Assembly: GCA_030068075.1 (NCBI GenBank)
Contig: CM057841.1
Location: 3,222,565 to 3,286,564 of the forward strand
DNA length: 64,000 nt
Direction: 5' to 3'
Origin: Paguma larvata
Taxonomy: Eukaryota; Chordata; Mammalia; Carnivora; Viverridae
Shown one piece after another: positions 44,101-63,170 of the stretch (position 1 is the first letter of the stretch; every line of letters starts with the position of its first letter). Under the pieces are notes generated by a model. The model saw nothing but the letters and a program-made list of their open reading frames with translations, searched no databases and had not been told where the DNA came from. The position numbers and the translations under genes are program-made.

Positions 44101-45403
44101 AAGGGTGGGCAGGTGTGAGAGGGCCTCTGTTGACCTACCGAGCATCAGTTCTCCCTTGGTGTGACCCTCCTTCAGAGCCCCCCTCTTTCCCATCCCAGCC
44201 CAGGTAACTCTTGAGGACAGAGCCCTGAATAGATCATCAGGACACAGAGGGTAGAGGGCCAGACTCCCTCACCTGAGACCAGGAGCTCCAGGGGGTCGCT
44301 GGAGAGTGACCACATGTGGGGGCTGTTGCTGTAATAGCCATAGCATCTGAACGTCCACCTGAGGCTGGGGGTCACGGGGCCCACAGGAAACAGGGCCCAG
44401 AACTGCCCACTGGTGTTCCTCTGGGAGTCCAGGGTGGAGGAGGGCCTGGGTTCTCCTTCCCTCATCAGGACGAACTTGTCAAATGCTATCCATGAGGCAC
44501 ACTGGAGGGTCACCTTCCCTCCTAAGGTCACGACGGGGCTGGGCACGGCTGAGAGACTGGGTTTAGCATGGAATCCTGGGGGAGGAAGAGGGGGCATATT
44601 AAATAGGACTCAGATCCCCCCACAGTATCCCCAGGGCTGGGCTGGGAGAAGGAGACACTCTGAGAGCAGACCCCCTCCCTGAGGGCAGAACCTGGGGCTG
44701 GGGCCCTGAGGGACTGGCACCTGTCACCACCAGCTCCAGGGGGTCACTGTACTCTGATCTGCCAGCGGGACTTTGATAGAAACAGTGGTATCGCCCTGCA
44801 TACTGCTCTGTCATGTATAGGATGGAGAACTTGGCTTTGTCTTTGGGTTCCAGTGCGGGCTGTCTGTCCCAGGTTACTGAATGTCCATCTCTCTCCAGAG
44901 AGAACTCCTGGGCCTCCAGGATCCCCTGACACCAGATGGTCACAGGTGTCCCCCAGGGGATGACAGAGCCTGGCTCAGCCCACATGGTGGGTGTGGGGAG
45001 GGTCCCTGGAAGGAAAGAGAGGCTGGATCACAAGACCTTCCCCACTCCCTGTTCCCAGTTCAGCCCCAAGCCCCAGACGTCCCCCCTCTGTCAGCCCAGG
45101 ACTCCATCTCCATCTGCCTGGTGGGTGACCCCTGTCCCCAGTGAGGAGGTGGGACAGGACCCCTGGGGACACACTCACCTGCCTGCACTTGGGTCCTGGG
45201 GACCACACTCAGCCCTGGAAGAGAGTCCCTGTGAGAGGTTTGCCCCGAGTCCTGAGCAGAACCCCTCCTCCCCGAGAGCCTCCTGAGCCCGGGTCTCCGA
45301 TAGCCCAGGGCCTGGCTGGACCTAGGTCCCTCCTGGACTTGGGCGTCCCCTCCCCTCCTGAGATCTCACCGAAGAGAAGCAGGGCTGTGAGGATGGTGGT
45401 CAT
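38198..45403 (-). CDS. B2: two-Ig LILRA-like activating receptor, shortened tail
   Basis: Six exons join in phase to 275 residues: signal 45370-45403 and 45179-45214; D1 44721-45005; D2 44273-44575; stalk 43635-43685; transmembrane/tail 38198-38316. The signal starts [11 protein letters not shown] and runs into [12 protein letters not shown], the standard LILR second signal exon. D1 is about residues 24-118 and D2 119-219 ([16 protein letters not shown] to [13 protein letters not shown]). The stalk ([17 protein letters not shown]) is of LILRB type, but it splices in frame to a LILRA-type membrane exon with NLIRM (Arg250), predicted to pair with FcR-gamma. A CAA-to-TAA change at 38198-38200 ends the protein at QRGI, six codons before the B1-type end. 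The A-type stalk exon in the long intron is dead. The layout resembles two-domain activating LILRs in other mammals; one-to-one orthology is not claimed. Confidence 0.85.
38463..38512 (-). pseudogene. Dead A-type stalk exon of B2
   Basis: 50-base remnant with the donor changed to ATGAGT, identical in both defects to the B1 copy at 17055-17104. Skipping it lets the LILRB-type stalk join the membrane exon in phase. Confidence 0.8.
38945..39285 (+). mobile_element. Young L1 3' end, unit 2 only
   Basis: A sense L1 fragment (ORF2 C-terminal codons, 3' UTR, AATAAACTATTATAA end) is inserted in an AT-rich stretch. Unit 1 at about 17,540 reads straight through ATATATATAGTGATATATATG. An (AT)n run of ~20 bases follows the insert. 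Confidence 0.88.
39683..40015. repeat. (CAT/CAC)n microsatellite in B2 intron
   Basis: About 330 bases, shorter than the B1 array at 17,908-18,311. Confidence 0.95.
40446..41091 (+). mobile_element. 5'-inverted L1 with 3' transduction, unit 2 only
   Basis: Between two copies of AAATGTATCTT (40,435-40,445 and 41,092-41,102) lie, in order: an antisense L1 ORF2 piece (40,446-40,588), a sense L1 3' end (40,589-40,838), a poly(A) (40,839-40,851), ~170 bases of non-L1 sequence with AATAAA, an A-rich (AAAAT)n tract (41,020-41,063), a short unique piece and a final A run. The inversion fits twin priming; the extra 3' sequences fit transduction. Unit 1 has the empty site at about 18,740. Confidence 0.9.
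41190..41405 (+). mobile_element. Felid SINE, unit 2 copy of 18,836-19,047
   Basis: Sense SINE, same insertion point as in unit 1. Confidence 0.85.
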
Positions 45404-46050
45404 GGCGTCTCCTGTCTCTGGCTGTGGCTCTGCAGATGGAGGGACCTCGTGCCCGCAAGACAGACAGAAACACAGGGTGTGGCCACTTGGGGGCTGGTGC
45501 ACCTGGTCATGGGGTTGTCACATCAGCAGCCCCACAGGAAGGGGAACAGATGGTTACCAGGGGGCCAACTCTGGTGCCCATGGTGGTACAGCAAGTGGAC
45601 CCAAGGCTTCCTGAGATGTCCAGCCCAGGTGAGGAGACCATGGCACGTCCTTCCCTCCCAGAGCCTTCCCTATGGGGTCTTCATCCAGCACATCCCTGGG
45701 TGTCCTCACCTCACACGGGGTCCCCAGGCTCTGGAGACACTTCAGGGGATGAGGGTTCCAGCTCCTTTGTGGCCTCATGTCAGTACAGACACACCTGTGA
45801 CATTTCTGCACGACTCAGGCCGAGGTCACCATGACAATGCGCACAGAGAAGAAATACAGAGAAATAGGGAAGGAAACAAGACTTCTCTCCTGGCCCCAGA
45901 TTTCGGTTTTCTTTCTATGTCAGCATTCAGGGACTTCTCTATTTCCCTGTGATAGCGTCCATGCCCCAACCCCTGGGAACACGCCTCTGAGTCCCTCCTA
46001 CTTCCCCGGTGCCCCTTGTCTCTGGGGCAGAGCCTTCTTCCTCATTCTGG
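45404..46050. promoter_or_regulatory. 5' flank of B2
   Basis: Collinear with the flanks of B1 (23,430) and C (59,187) but the most diverged of the three. It probably contains the 5' UTR and promoter; no defined element is claimed. Confidence 0.45.
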
Positions 46051-46449
46051 AGCCCTGCATATAAGATTTAGGGGACAATGCCTAGATTAAATCCCTGATT
46101 TGTTGGGGAGAATTCTTCTTTATTGAAATATTTGTCTACCACGCATTATGCATTTGAATTGGGCAGCAATGTAATCAGACATTCCCTCCATTTTTTAAAG
46201 TTATTTTACATCTAAGAGTGTGTGGGAGACCAAAGTGTGATATTCTTCACTAAATATTCTTGTCGGGTGTTCATGCTAGCTACAAAAATGTGCAGGAATG
46301 CGTTTGCTGTAAAGATGTCTATACCAATGGTGTTCGTCATCCATATTGTTTGGAGGAGCTCACAGTAAAATTTGCTGGGCTCAGTGTAATGATCTAGAAG
46401 CTCAAAGGTGATTCACATTTCCTATTTATTCTTGAACTGGTTTTAGAAT

Positions 46450-47392
46450 CTTTTTTTTTTTTATATTAGTTCATTTATTTTTTTTTTGTTTTTTTATTAT
46501 AATAATTTATTTTCTTTTTTTAATAGTTTATTTTCAAATTGGTTTACATATAACACCCAGTGTTCATCCCAACATGTGCCTTCTTTAATGCCCGTCACCC
46601 CCTCTCCCCCCTCTCTCACCCCCCTCACCCTGAGTTTGTTCTTAGTCTTTGAGAGTCTCTTGTGTTTTATCTCCCTCCCTCTCTGTGTCTTTTTTTCCTT
46701 TCCCCTCTTCCCCTCCCCTTGGGTTTTGCTTAGTCTCACAAAGTCCACCTATTCGTGGAAACATATGGTATCTGTCTTTTTCTGACTGACTTATTTCACT
46801 TAACATAATACCCTCCAGTTCCATCCATGTTGCTACACATGGCCAGATTTCATTTTTTCTCATTGCCACGTAGTAGTCCATTGTATATATGTGCCACAAC
46901 TTCTTTATCCATTCGTCAGTTGATGGGCACTTGGTCTCTTTCCATGATTTGGCTATTGTCGAAAGTGCTGCTATGAACATTGGGGTACACGTGGCCCTAT
47001 GCATCAGCATTCCTGTGTCTCTTGGGTAGATTCCTAGCAGTGCTATTGCTGGGTCATAGGGTAGCTCTATTTTCATTTTTTTGAGGAACCTCCACACCGT
47101 TTTCCAGAGTGGCTGCACCAGTTTGCATTCCCACCAACAGTGTAGGAGGGTGCCTGCTGCTTCTGCACATCCCCGCCAGCATCTATAGTTTCCTGATTTA
47201 TTCATTTTAGCCACTCGAACCAGTGTGAGGTGGTATCTCAGTGTGGTTTTGATTTGTATTTCCCTGATGATGAGTGACTTTGAGCATCGTTTCATGTGTC
47301 TGTTGGCCATTTGAATGTCCTCTGTGGAGAAGTGTCTATTCGTATCTTCCGCCCATTTCTTCACTGGATTATTTGTTTTTCGGGTGTTTAAT
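46450..47392 (-). mobile_element. 5'-truncated L1, antisense, with the longest ORF2 remnant
   Basis: Reading from 47,364 down, one open frame of 240 residues encodes the end of L1 ORF2 ([49 protein letters not shown]) and runs into the 3' tail. The T-rich stretch at 46,450-46,500 is the poly(A) on the other strand. The reverse-transcriptase catalytic region is missing, so it cannot move on its own. It separates unit 2 from gene C. Confidence 0.92.
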
Positions 47393-47463
47393 CCAAATTA
47401 GATAAAGTTCTTCAAGTTCTTTGCAAGGCTCACTTACATGTATTTTCAAAGGGTTCAGCCTTT

Positions 47464-47665
47464 TAATTTTTTTTAAATTTTATTTTTGAGAGAGACACAG
47501 CATGAGCAGGGGAGGGGCAGAGAGAGGGAGACACAGAATCTGAAGCAGGCTCCAGGCTCTGAGCTGTCAGCACAAAGCCCGATGCGGGGCTCGAACTCAC
47601 AGACCATGAGATCATGACCTGAGCCGAAGCCGGACACCTAACCGACTGAGCCACACAGGTACCCC
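47464..47665 (-). mobile_element. Felid SINE with perfect target-site duplication
   Basis: Antisense SINE bracketed by AAGGGTTCAGCCTT at about 47,450-47,463 and 47,666-47,679. Confidence 0.93.
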
Positions 47666-48194
47666 AAGGGTTCAGCCTTAAAATGAATGAGAAGGTATGA
47701 AAGGCAGAATCAGTGCATGTGTCCTTAGCAGATGATGTGTGAGATCTGAGAGACGGATTTTACAGAAAAGTGGAAGCTATCCCTTGACCAGGGAGCGTCC
47801 ACCCAGAGCTGCTCCCCAGACTCAAGTCAGGGAGTAGCTGCTTATTTTCTAGCTATACCCCATACTCTTTGTATTCCTCACCCTGTAAGCCTGGCCTTCC
47901 CTAAACCCTCAGTAGACCTTGTCTCCGGTCGCATGCTACAGTTTTTGCGTCCTGAATTACAATTCCTCCGCTATTCCCAAATAAGCTCAATTCTGGGGAA
48001 TTTGGACTTGCCTCCATTTGCCTCTTTTATATAGACTGATGCTATAAAATCTGTGGGGTTTGTAGTGATGCCCCTTATGTTATAACTGATGTGGGTTACT
48101 GTGTGCCTTTTCTCTATTTCTTGTTGAGTGTTGCTAGGACTTGGTACATTCTGGGAATACTCGTAATAAATATTTTTGTCTTTATTAACATCAT

Positions 48195-48800
48195 GGACTG
48201 GATGCTTACATCTCCCCGTCCCCCCAATTCATATGTTGAGGCCCTAATTCCCCTATATTTGGAAGTGGGGCTTCTGGGGAAGTAATAAAGATTAATCGAG
48301 GTGGTAAGGGTGGGCCCTGGTTCTGTAAGATCAGTGTCTTCATAAGAAGAGACACCAGCGGCACCTGGGTGGCTCAGTCAGTTAAGCATCTGACTTCAGC
48401 TCAGGTCATGATCTAGCCATGCATGATTTTGAGACCCACATAGGGGTCTCTGCTGACAGCTCAGAGCCTGGAGCCTGCTTCAGATTCTGTGTCTCCCTCT
48501 CTCTTTTCCCCTCCCCTGCTCTCTCTCTCTCTCTCTTAAAATAAATAAAGATTAAAAAATAAAAAAGAAGGAGCACCAGAGAGCTCGCTGTCTCTCTCTC
48601 TCTCTCTACGTGCTCACACCGAGTAAGGCCATGTGAGCACACAGCAAGAAGGGACTGTCTGCAACCCTAGCAGAGAGCCCACACCAGACATACTGGCACC
48701 TTCTCTGAAACTTTCCTTAAGCTACAGCTTAAACCGCCCAGTCTGACTTTTGCCATAGGAGCCAGAACAGACAAATGCAGATTTCAGTACCGGGTAGTGG
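48195..48800 (+). mobile_element. Old MaLR-like LTR, split by a SINE
   Basis: The pieces at 48,215-48,359 (CATATGTTGAGGCCCTAAT, GGTAAGGGTGGGCCC) and 48,565-48,790 (AGCACCAGAGAGCTC, CCATGTGAGCACACAGC, GCCCAGTCTG) follow the order of an MLT1-type solo LTR. The split is caused by a SINE. No retroviral coding sequence is present. Confidence 0.5.
48360..48560 (+). mobile_element. Felid SINE inside the old LTR
   Basis: Sense SINE with head GGCACCTGGGTGGCTCAG and a TTAAAATAAATAAAGATT tail. Confidence 0.9.
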
Positions 48801-48837
48801 TGTGTATGGGAACAAATTACAGGATGCAGAAGTAGCT

Positions 48838-49050
48838 CGGGGCGCCTGGGTGGCTCAGTTCGTTAGGCGCCCAGCTCTTGGCTTCCGGCTCTGGTCATGA
48901 TCTCTCTGTTTGTGGGATCAAGCCCTGGTAGGTGGTCTGTGCTGACAGCATGGAGCCTGCTTGGGATTCTCTCTCTCCTTTACTCTCTCTGCCCCTCCCC
49001 TGCTCACGCTTGAGCTCTCTCTCCAAATAAATAAAACTTTAAAGAAAAGA
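48838..49050 (+). mobile_element. Felid SINE
   Basis: Sense SINE, GGGGCGCCTGGGTGGCTCAG head to an AAATAAATAAAACTTT tail. Confidence 0.9.
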
Positions 49051-50180
49051 TGTGGGAGCTTTGAAAGTGATGACCGGAAGAGGCTGGGAGGAGTTTAGAA
49101 ATGCCAAACAGAAGTATGGGCGGGTGAGTCCATTCGGGCAGGACCTCAGACCGAAATGAGGAACAAGGCATTGGATCGTGGGAAAAAAGTGACCCCTGTT
49201 ATAAAGTGGCAAAGAACGTGGCTGAACTGTGTCGTGACGTTTGTGGAGCTTAGAGCGAGAGAGCCACACAGTTGCATGTTTCGCCGAGGAGATGCCTAAG
49301 CAAAGTGTTGGCGTGTGCCCAGAGCAACCCCGTGCTGGAAGTGAATGGAGGAACGGAGTATTGAGCCTGAGTCACAGAACAAAGACTGGGAAGACTGTCC
49401 AACAAACGAGAGAGAGGAGCCAACGTTAAGGGACCATAGGAGCAGATGTGCGGCCAGGGGACGGGGACGGGACAGCAGGAATTGAAAGCCGTCAAGTCTT
49501 CTCAGACTCTACGAGATGGGTCGGTAGGCTTATTTGTCTGCAAACGTGTGCTGGTTTTTAAGAAGAGGGAAGGATGACCCCCAAAGGCAGTTCAGACATC
49601 AGGGCTGGCTCCTTGGTTTCAGACTTAGGAAACTGCCTCAGTTTCCGCAGGGCAGGCCCTGCTCAAAGCCTTGGGAATTGGGGTCCCTACACAGAGAAGG
49701 ACCATGCAGCCGTGTACCACAGAGGTGCCGAGGTGCCAGAGGGCCTGGTGGGCAGAGCCTGGAGGATTATCCCGGAGGCTTCAGATCTACGGAAGCTGTG
49801 TTGCTCGAGTTTGAACATTGTCACCTCTGTCTTCTTTCTTATTGCTCCCCCAGGGAGTGGGAATTCCCTCTCCTACCCCTGCTCCAGCTTTGTACCGTGG
49901 AGACACACCACTTGTCCAGCTCACGGGTTCACACCTGCAGAGGAATTCTGCCTTAGAAGGGGTCATACCCCGAACCTCTCCCATATATGATTTCTAAGCT
50001 ATTTAGATGCGACTCTGAATATTAGATTTGACCGTCGATGCTGGAATGAGTGTAGATTTGGGGGAGGAGGGGGACCGTAGGGATGGAATGAATGTACTTT
50101 GTGTGGGAGAAGGACAGGAATCTTGGGGAGGGACGCAGGGTGGAAGGAGGTGGATGGGATATCTACCCCCACCCCTTCCC
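49050..50180. other. Intergenic, nothing recognised
   Basis: Several overlapping open frames of 60-140 codons on both strands (for example 49,534-49,990), but no family motif and no splice context. I see no supportable gene. Confidence 0.5.
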
Positions 50181-50510
50181 AGAGATTCACGTTGAAGCCT
50201 TCACTCCCAGTGTGGTTGTGTTTGGAGATGCGGCCTCTAAGGAACAATGAGGTTGGTGAGATCATAAGGGTGGGCAATCTTATAAGTGACCCTATAAGAA
50301 GGAACAGCAGGGATCTGTCTTTCCCTCACACACCCACGGAGGAAAGGCCGCGTGAGCAGCTGTCCATCTGCCGTGTGGAGAACCCTCCAACGACGCCAAA
50401 CCTGTCAGCACCTTGGGCTTGGGCTTTGGGACTCCAGAACTAGGAAGAAATACATTTCTGCTGTTTAGTTCCCCCTCTCCCCCACAGTCTATGGTATCTT
50501 ATCACAGCAG
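50180..50510 (+). mobile_element. Old MaLR-like solo LTR
   Basis: The order of motifs is that of an MLT1-type LTR: AGATTCACGTTGAAGCC, TTTGGAGATGCGGCCTC, GAGATCATAAGGGTGGG, ACCCTATAAGAAGG, CAGCACCTTGGGC, CTCCAGAACTAGGAAGAAAT. There is no internal retroviral sequence. Confidence 0.55.
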
Positions 50511-50540
50511 CTCACGCTCATACAATTGAGGGTTCTCTTT

Positions 50541-50546
50541 TTTATT
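50541..50546 (-). terminator. Candidate poly(A) signal of gene C
   Basis: AATAAA on the minus strand, 459 bases 3' of the C stop codon, close to the 437-447 base spacing in A1, A2 and B1. Confidence 0.35.
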
Positions 50547-51004
50547 CTTTATGATCCGTGTAAGGTCTTGTGATTTTCACCCACTGCCCTGGGATGAATT
50601 TGCTATTCTTTCTCCAGCTCCTATAGAACGTTACCTGGATCGTTGATTTGCAGGCTCTCTTCTCTTTGCAATAATTCCATTTGGGCACTGACTGTCCCCA
50701 TTTCTTCTTGCCATAGAGCACTTATAGTACCATTTAAGTAAAACTCTATGGTGATGTAGAATATTTGCATTTGTCACTGGAGTAAAAAAAAAAAAAAAGG
50801 AGACGAAGTCCTATCTTCATCTGTGGTTTGCTTCTCTTGCCCACTGGTTATTTAGGAGCGTTTTCCTTTCTTTCTAAAAATATGGAGCTGATATTTATCT
50901 TCATCTGCAGAATTAGGTGACTTCTGAAGCTCCAGAATGTCCTGCTTGCATATGAGAGGCCCCCAGACCCAGGAGGCATTAGCCAAGTGTCCTTGGGGGC
51001 AGCC

Positions 51005-59186
<8,182 letters not shown>

Positions 59187-59890
59187 GGCGTCTCCTGTGT
59201 CTGGCCCTGGCTGTGCAGAGGGAGGGACCTTGGTGCTTGCAGGTCAGACAGAAGCACAGGGCGTGGCCACTTGGGGGCTGGTCTGCCTGGTCATGGGGTT
59301 GTCACGTCAGCAGCCCCACAGGAAGGGGAACAGCCCATCCCCGGGGCTCAACTCTGGTGTCCATGACAGTGCTGCAGGTAGACTAGGGCTTCCTGAGAGG
59401 TCCTGCCCAGGTGAGGAGGCCACGGCACATCCTTCCTCCCAGAGCCTCCCCTATGGGGTCTTCATTCTCAGCACTTCCCTGGGGGTCCTCCCCACACATG
59501 GGTCCCCAGGCCCCAGAGATGCTGCAGGGGGTGAGCGTTCCAGCTCCTTTGCAGCCTCATGTCAGTGCAGACACACCAGTGACATTTCTGCATGGCTCAA
59601 GTCAAGGTCACTGTGGCGATGCACACAGAGGAGAAATACAGGGAAACAGGGAAGGAAACACAAACTCTCTCTTGGCCCCGGACTGTGGGCTGTCCTTCTA
59701 GCTCAGCTTTCATGGACTTCTCTATTTTCCTGTGACAGCTTCCACACCCCCTTCCCGTGAAGACGCCTGTGAGTCCCTCCTGCCTCCTCAGTGCCCCTCC
59801 TTCCTGGGACGTAGCCCTCCTCCCCATTTCTGGGGTCCTGCCTACAAGACGTCGGAGACATTTATTTGGGTTAGAGGACATGGTTGGAGG
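59187..59890. promoter_or_regulatory. 5' flank of gene C
   Basis: Upstream of the signal exon and collinear with the B1 flank (23,430-24,110) over its whole length. Retained similarity suggests the promoter region; no start site is claimed. Confidence 0.45.
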
Positions 59891-60905
59891 ACATGGTGAC
59901 CTTTATCTAAATATTCATCTAGTCCCCACTGCCTGTGTGACCCAGAGTGAAAACATCCTGTCTACAATCCTGTTTCCTGGTTTCGATCTTGTTGTCCTGA
60001 ACCCCTTTCCACAGAGTCGTGGTGGGGGTCAGTGGTTCCCAGTTCATGATGGGGGGGGGATGCATCGCTCTTAGTGTTCAGGGAAGGTCGAAAGGTTGGT
60101 ACGTGGGAGGATCATGGAGTCAGACTCCTCAGCCTAGGTTGTTGTTCGTTGTATCCAGTCAAGACCCCTCACCTGCTCCACCTAGCAATAAGAGGTACGT
60201 ATCATATTTCTGAAATGTGTAGAAACCATCCTATGTAGGAACAGAGAGATGAACGTTCCCCAAAGAGTCGAGAACCACAAGAAAGAACAGAGAAGAAAGC
60301 TCAGTAGACACCATTTTCCAGGACCATCAGCAGGTGATAGAGTAGAGGTTTCCGCCCATGCGGGCACCGAGAGGGACCCCGGGGTCCTCACAGGCAGGCA
60401 GCGGTCAGGGCTCCAGGTAAAAGCTGGAAACCCCAGTGCTCCCAAACCCACACAGGAGATTCAGTGCTCACAGACTCTGGCCAGCTCTGAGCCACCTCCC
60501 CTAAGTGTGTGTGTGTGTGTGAAACGGATTCACTGCAGTTTTTCTCCTACGTGAGTGACTGTGAGCTTGAGGCTTGCACTGGACCCATCCCTGCCTAACA
60601 CAGCCCAGGGCAGACGCTCATTGGAGAGCGTGGACACCACACACGGAGCGGGAGATGCTGCAATGATTTCTGGTGGCCAGCCTGACCCCCAGGGCAATCC
60701 CCCCCGGGAGAAACCCTTCTTGCAGGATCAGGTGTGTGAAAGGAGAACACGCATCAAGGATGGACGTCAGACCGTAGTCCCAATAATGGTGACCAGTACT
60801 CAGACAACAAGCTACTGATGTATAGGGCTTATCTTCTACAAGGGAATAGAATGTATAGGGAAATCTGATAATAAAACGAAACATATTTAAATATCTGAAA
60901 AAAAT
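59890..60905. other. Intergenic, nothing recognised
   Basis: No LILR exon or named repeat seen, apart from a short (GT)n run at 60,505-60,520. Open frames are short and unsupported. Confidence 0.45.
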
Positions 60906-60906
60906 A

Positions 60907-61130
60907 GGGGCTCCTGGGGGGCTCAATTAAGCATCCCACTTTGGTTCAGGTCATGATCTCACAGTTTGTGGGTTCCAGCCCCGCGTCGAGCTCTGCGGTG
61001 ACAGCTCAGAGCCTGGAACCTGCTTCAGATTCTGTCTCCCTCTTTCTCTCTGCCCCTCCCCTGCTGTGTGCTCTCTCTCTCTCTCTCTCTCAAAAATAAA
61101 TAAATAAACAAATAAACAAACAAACATTAA
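60907..61130 (+). mobile_element. Felid SINE
   Basis: Sense SINE with a (CT)n stretch and a long AAATAAATAAACAAATAAAC tail. Confidence 0.88.
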
Positions 61131-61307
61131 ATATCTACCCCCAAAACCAAGAGCACACTTTTCACACTGTATGTTAGCCAGTTTGACAACAAATTATATT
61201 AAAAAAAATAGTGATAACATTGAGAAACTCTGCTCTAGATGAAGAAATTAAAAGACTTTTGAAAGAAAAATAAATAAATAATTATCTGAAAAAATAAAAG
61301 GAGAGGG

Positions 61308-61530
61308 TGCCTGGGTGGCTCAGGTGGTTGAGCATCTGACTTCGGCACAGGTTGTGATTTCATGGTTCAAGGGTTCAAGCCCCGTGTTGGGCTCTGTGCT
61401 GACAGCTCAGAGCCTGGAGCTTGCTTCGGATTCTGTGTCTCCCTCTCTCCCTGACCCTCCCCTGCTAGTACTCTGTGTGTGTTTCTCTCTCAAAAATAGA
61501 CATTACAAAAAATTTAAAAAAATAAAAGGA
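61308..61530 (+). mobile_element. Felid SINE
   Basis: Sense SINE, GGTGCCTGGGTGGCTCAGG head. Confidence 0.88.
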
Positions 61531-62540
61531 GGAATTTTTGATGCAAGAATATGAGTGATATTACAGAAGTGTAGGCAATTCTTGAAATGATTAAGAAGTT
61601 TGAGAGATGAAAATCCCGTAAAATTAATACATTCAAAAAATCCATTCCATTAGGGACGAGGCAGAGCTGAGGAGCCATTTATGAAACTGGAATACAATAT
61701 TGAAGAAATTTTCCAGAATACAGCATAGAGAGACCACAAAGGGAAATTCAGATACTTGGAGAATAGAATGAGTAGGGGCCAATGTTCTATCTGTTGCGTC
61801 AGGAAGAAAGAAGTGAGGATGATCTAGCAACAGCTGAAGAGAGACAACTGAACATTTTACAGAGACCAGGAGACAACACTCGCTGAGTGTTAGGGTGCAT
61901 ATATTTTTAAATGACACGTACACTTGGCCCTTCGTTGTAAATGAAGAAAATGGAGAGGCATCTGAGAGGGTAAGAACTTTGCCAATGTCACCCCTCCGCC
62001 CAGGTGGCATGGTCAGGGGTCTGAACTAGCCAACATGGGAAGGGAGATGGTGACTGGGGTCCACCCTCCCCAGCTATATGGGTCTTCTGCAGACCCCCAG
62101 AGTATTGAGACAGGACCTCCAGACTGGCAGGAGCAGGAGATGGGGAAAGAGTCAGGTAAGAATGAACACACAAGGGTATTAAACGGATGCAGTTCCTGCT
62201 GACTGCTTTCAGAACCCCAGCAGGAAGCCTCTGTCTGAGATGTTGGGGGATCTCCCCTTAAGCCCCAACCCCAGCCTAAGGGCGCCCTCCACTCCCCACG
62301 TGTGAAAACCCACACCTCATTGCATGCTGCGGCCAGATCTTTGTGCAGGCTCAGAAAACAAACCAGGGTCTGTGGGCAAGAGGGAAGCCACAAATATGTA
62401 GCAAAGCAAAAGAGATTCCAGCAGCCAGCCTGGTGGGTTGCAAGAACCAGAAAAGAAATACGAGCTTACGAATTTCATAAGAAGGAAGGACCAATGAAAA
62501 CTATCTCCCACATGAAGACAATTAATTCCTAAAGATTTGT
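61530..62540. other. Intergenic, nothing recognised
   Basis: Overlapping short open frames on both strands, without motifs, splice context or repeat identity that I can support. Confidence 0.45.
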
Positions 62541-62559
62541 GGAGGTGACTACCACTTCA

Positions 62560-63130
62560 GATGCTAAAACAGCCATGCAAAAACTCCAAGGACCACGGGA
62601 ATCAAGGACACCTGCCATCACCAAAAGATAAGGACAGTCCCCCACAAGGGGGACTTGCACAAGTCCAAGTAACTGACCTCAGACCCTGCACTTGCGCAAC
62701 ACACCTGATGAAGATTTCAAAACAGCTGCATTGAGGAAACTCATCGGGCTATAGAAAAACACAGAAAGACGAAGAAATAAAGAGAGCAATACATGAACAA
62801 AAAGAGAAATTTAACAAAGAGATAGTGATCGTAGAAAAGAACCAAACACAAAGTCTAGAACTGAGGAATTCAGTTAACGAAATAAAAAAAAAAAATGCAC
62901 GGAGAGCATCTGCAGCAGAATGGAATAACTGAGGCTACAGAAAAAGGAGAGAGAGAGAGAGAAGCGGGCAGAAAACTTATGTAAAGAAATGATAACCGAG
63001 AACTTTCTAAACCCGGGGAGATACTTGGATCTCCAAATTCAAGACTAATGAACACACTGAAAGGACAGAAATGCCAACAACATTGAAATGTCAGGCAAAT
63101 TATTCTTCAGTTGCGAAGCACAGATAAAAA
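62560..63130 (+). mobile_element. Degenerate L1 5'/ORF1 region
   Basis: A-rich sense sequence with L1 ORF1-like phrases (AACCAAACACAAAGTCTAGA, AACTGAGGAATTCAGTTAACG). Many stops; no intact frame. Confidence 0.6.
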
Positions 63131-63134
63131 CTTT

Positions 63135-63168
<34 letters not shown>
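63135..63168. repeat. (TC)n microsatellite
   Basis: A run of about 15 CT dinucleotides separating two L1 pieces of opposite orientation. Confidence 0.95.

Positions 63169-63170
<2 letters not shown>

Larger units (their letters stand above)
25044..46080. repeat. Tandem segmental duplication, unit 2 (A2 + B2)
   Basis: Collinear with 3,122-~24,100. It carries A2, B2, the shared SINEs, the old L1 3' end and the CAT arrays. Its private insertions are at 31,105, 32,415, 38,945 and 40,446. The right boundary is not sharp: similarity to the B1 and C 5' flanks fades at about 46,050-46,150. Confidence 0.88.

Noticed and set aside
38198..44273. Extra D3/D4 exons for B1, B2 and C
   Set aside because: No YRCYG-type exon with splice sites lies between D2 and the stalk of any of the three, and D2 ends in the phase needed by the stalk exon.
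46642..47364. 240-residue open frame as a host gene
   Set aside because: It is the C-terminal part of L1 ORF2 plus the L1 3' tail, as at 7,544-7,960.
48195..50510. A possible endogenous retrovirus
   Set aside because: Only solo LTR-like MaLR sequence is present; no gag, pol or env frame was seen.
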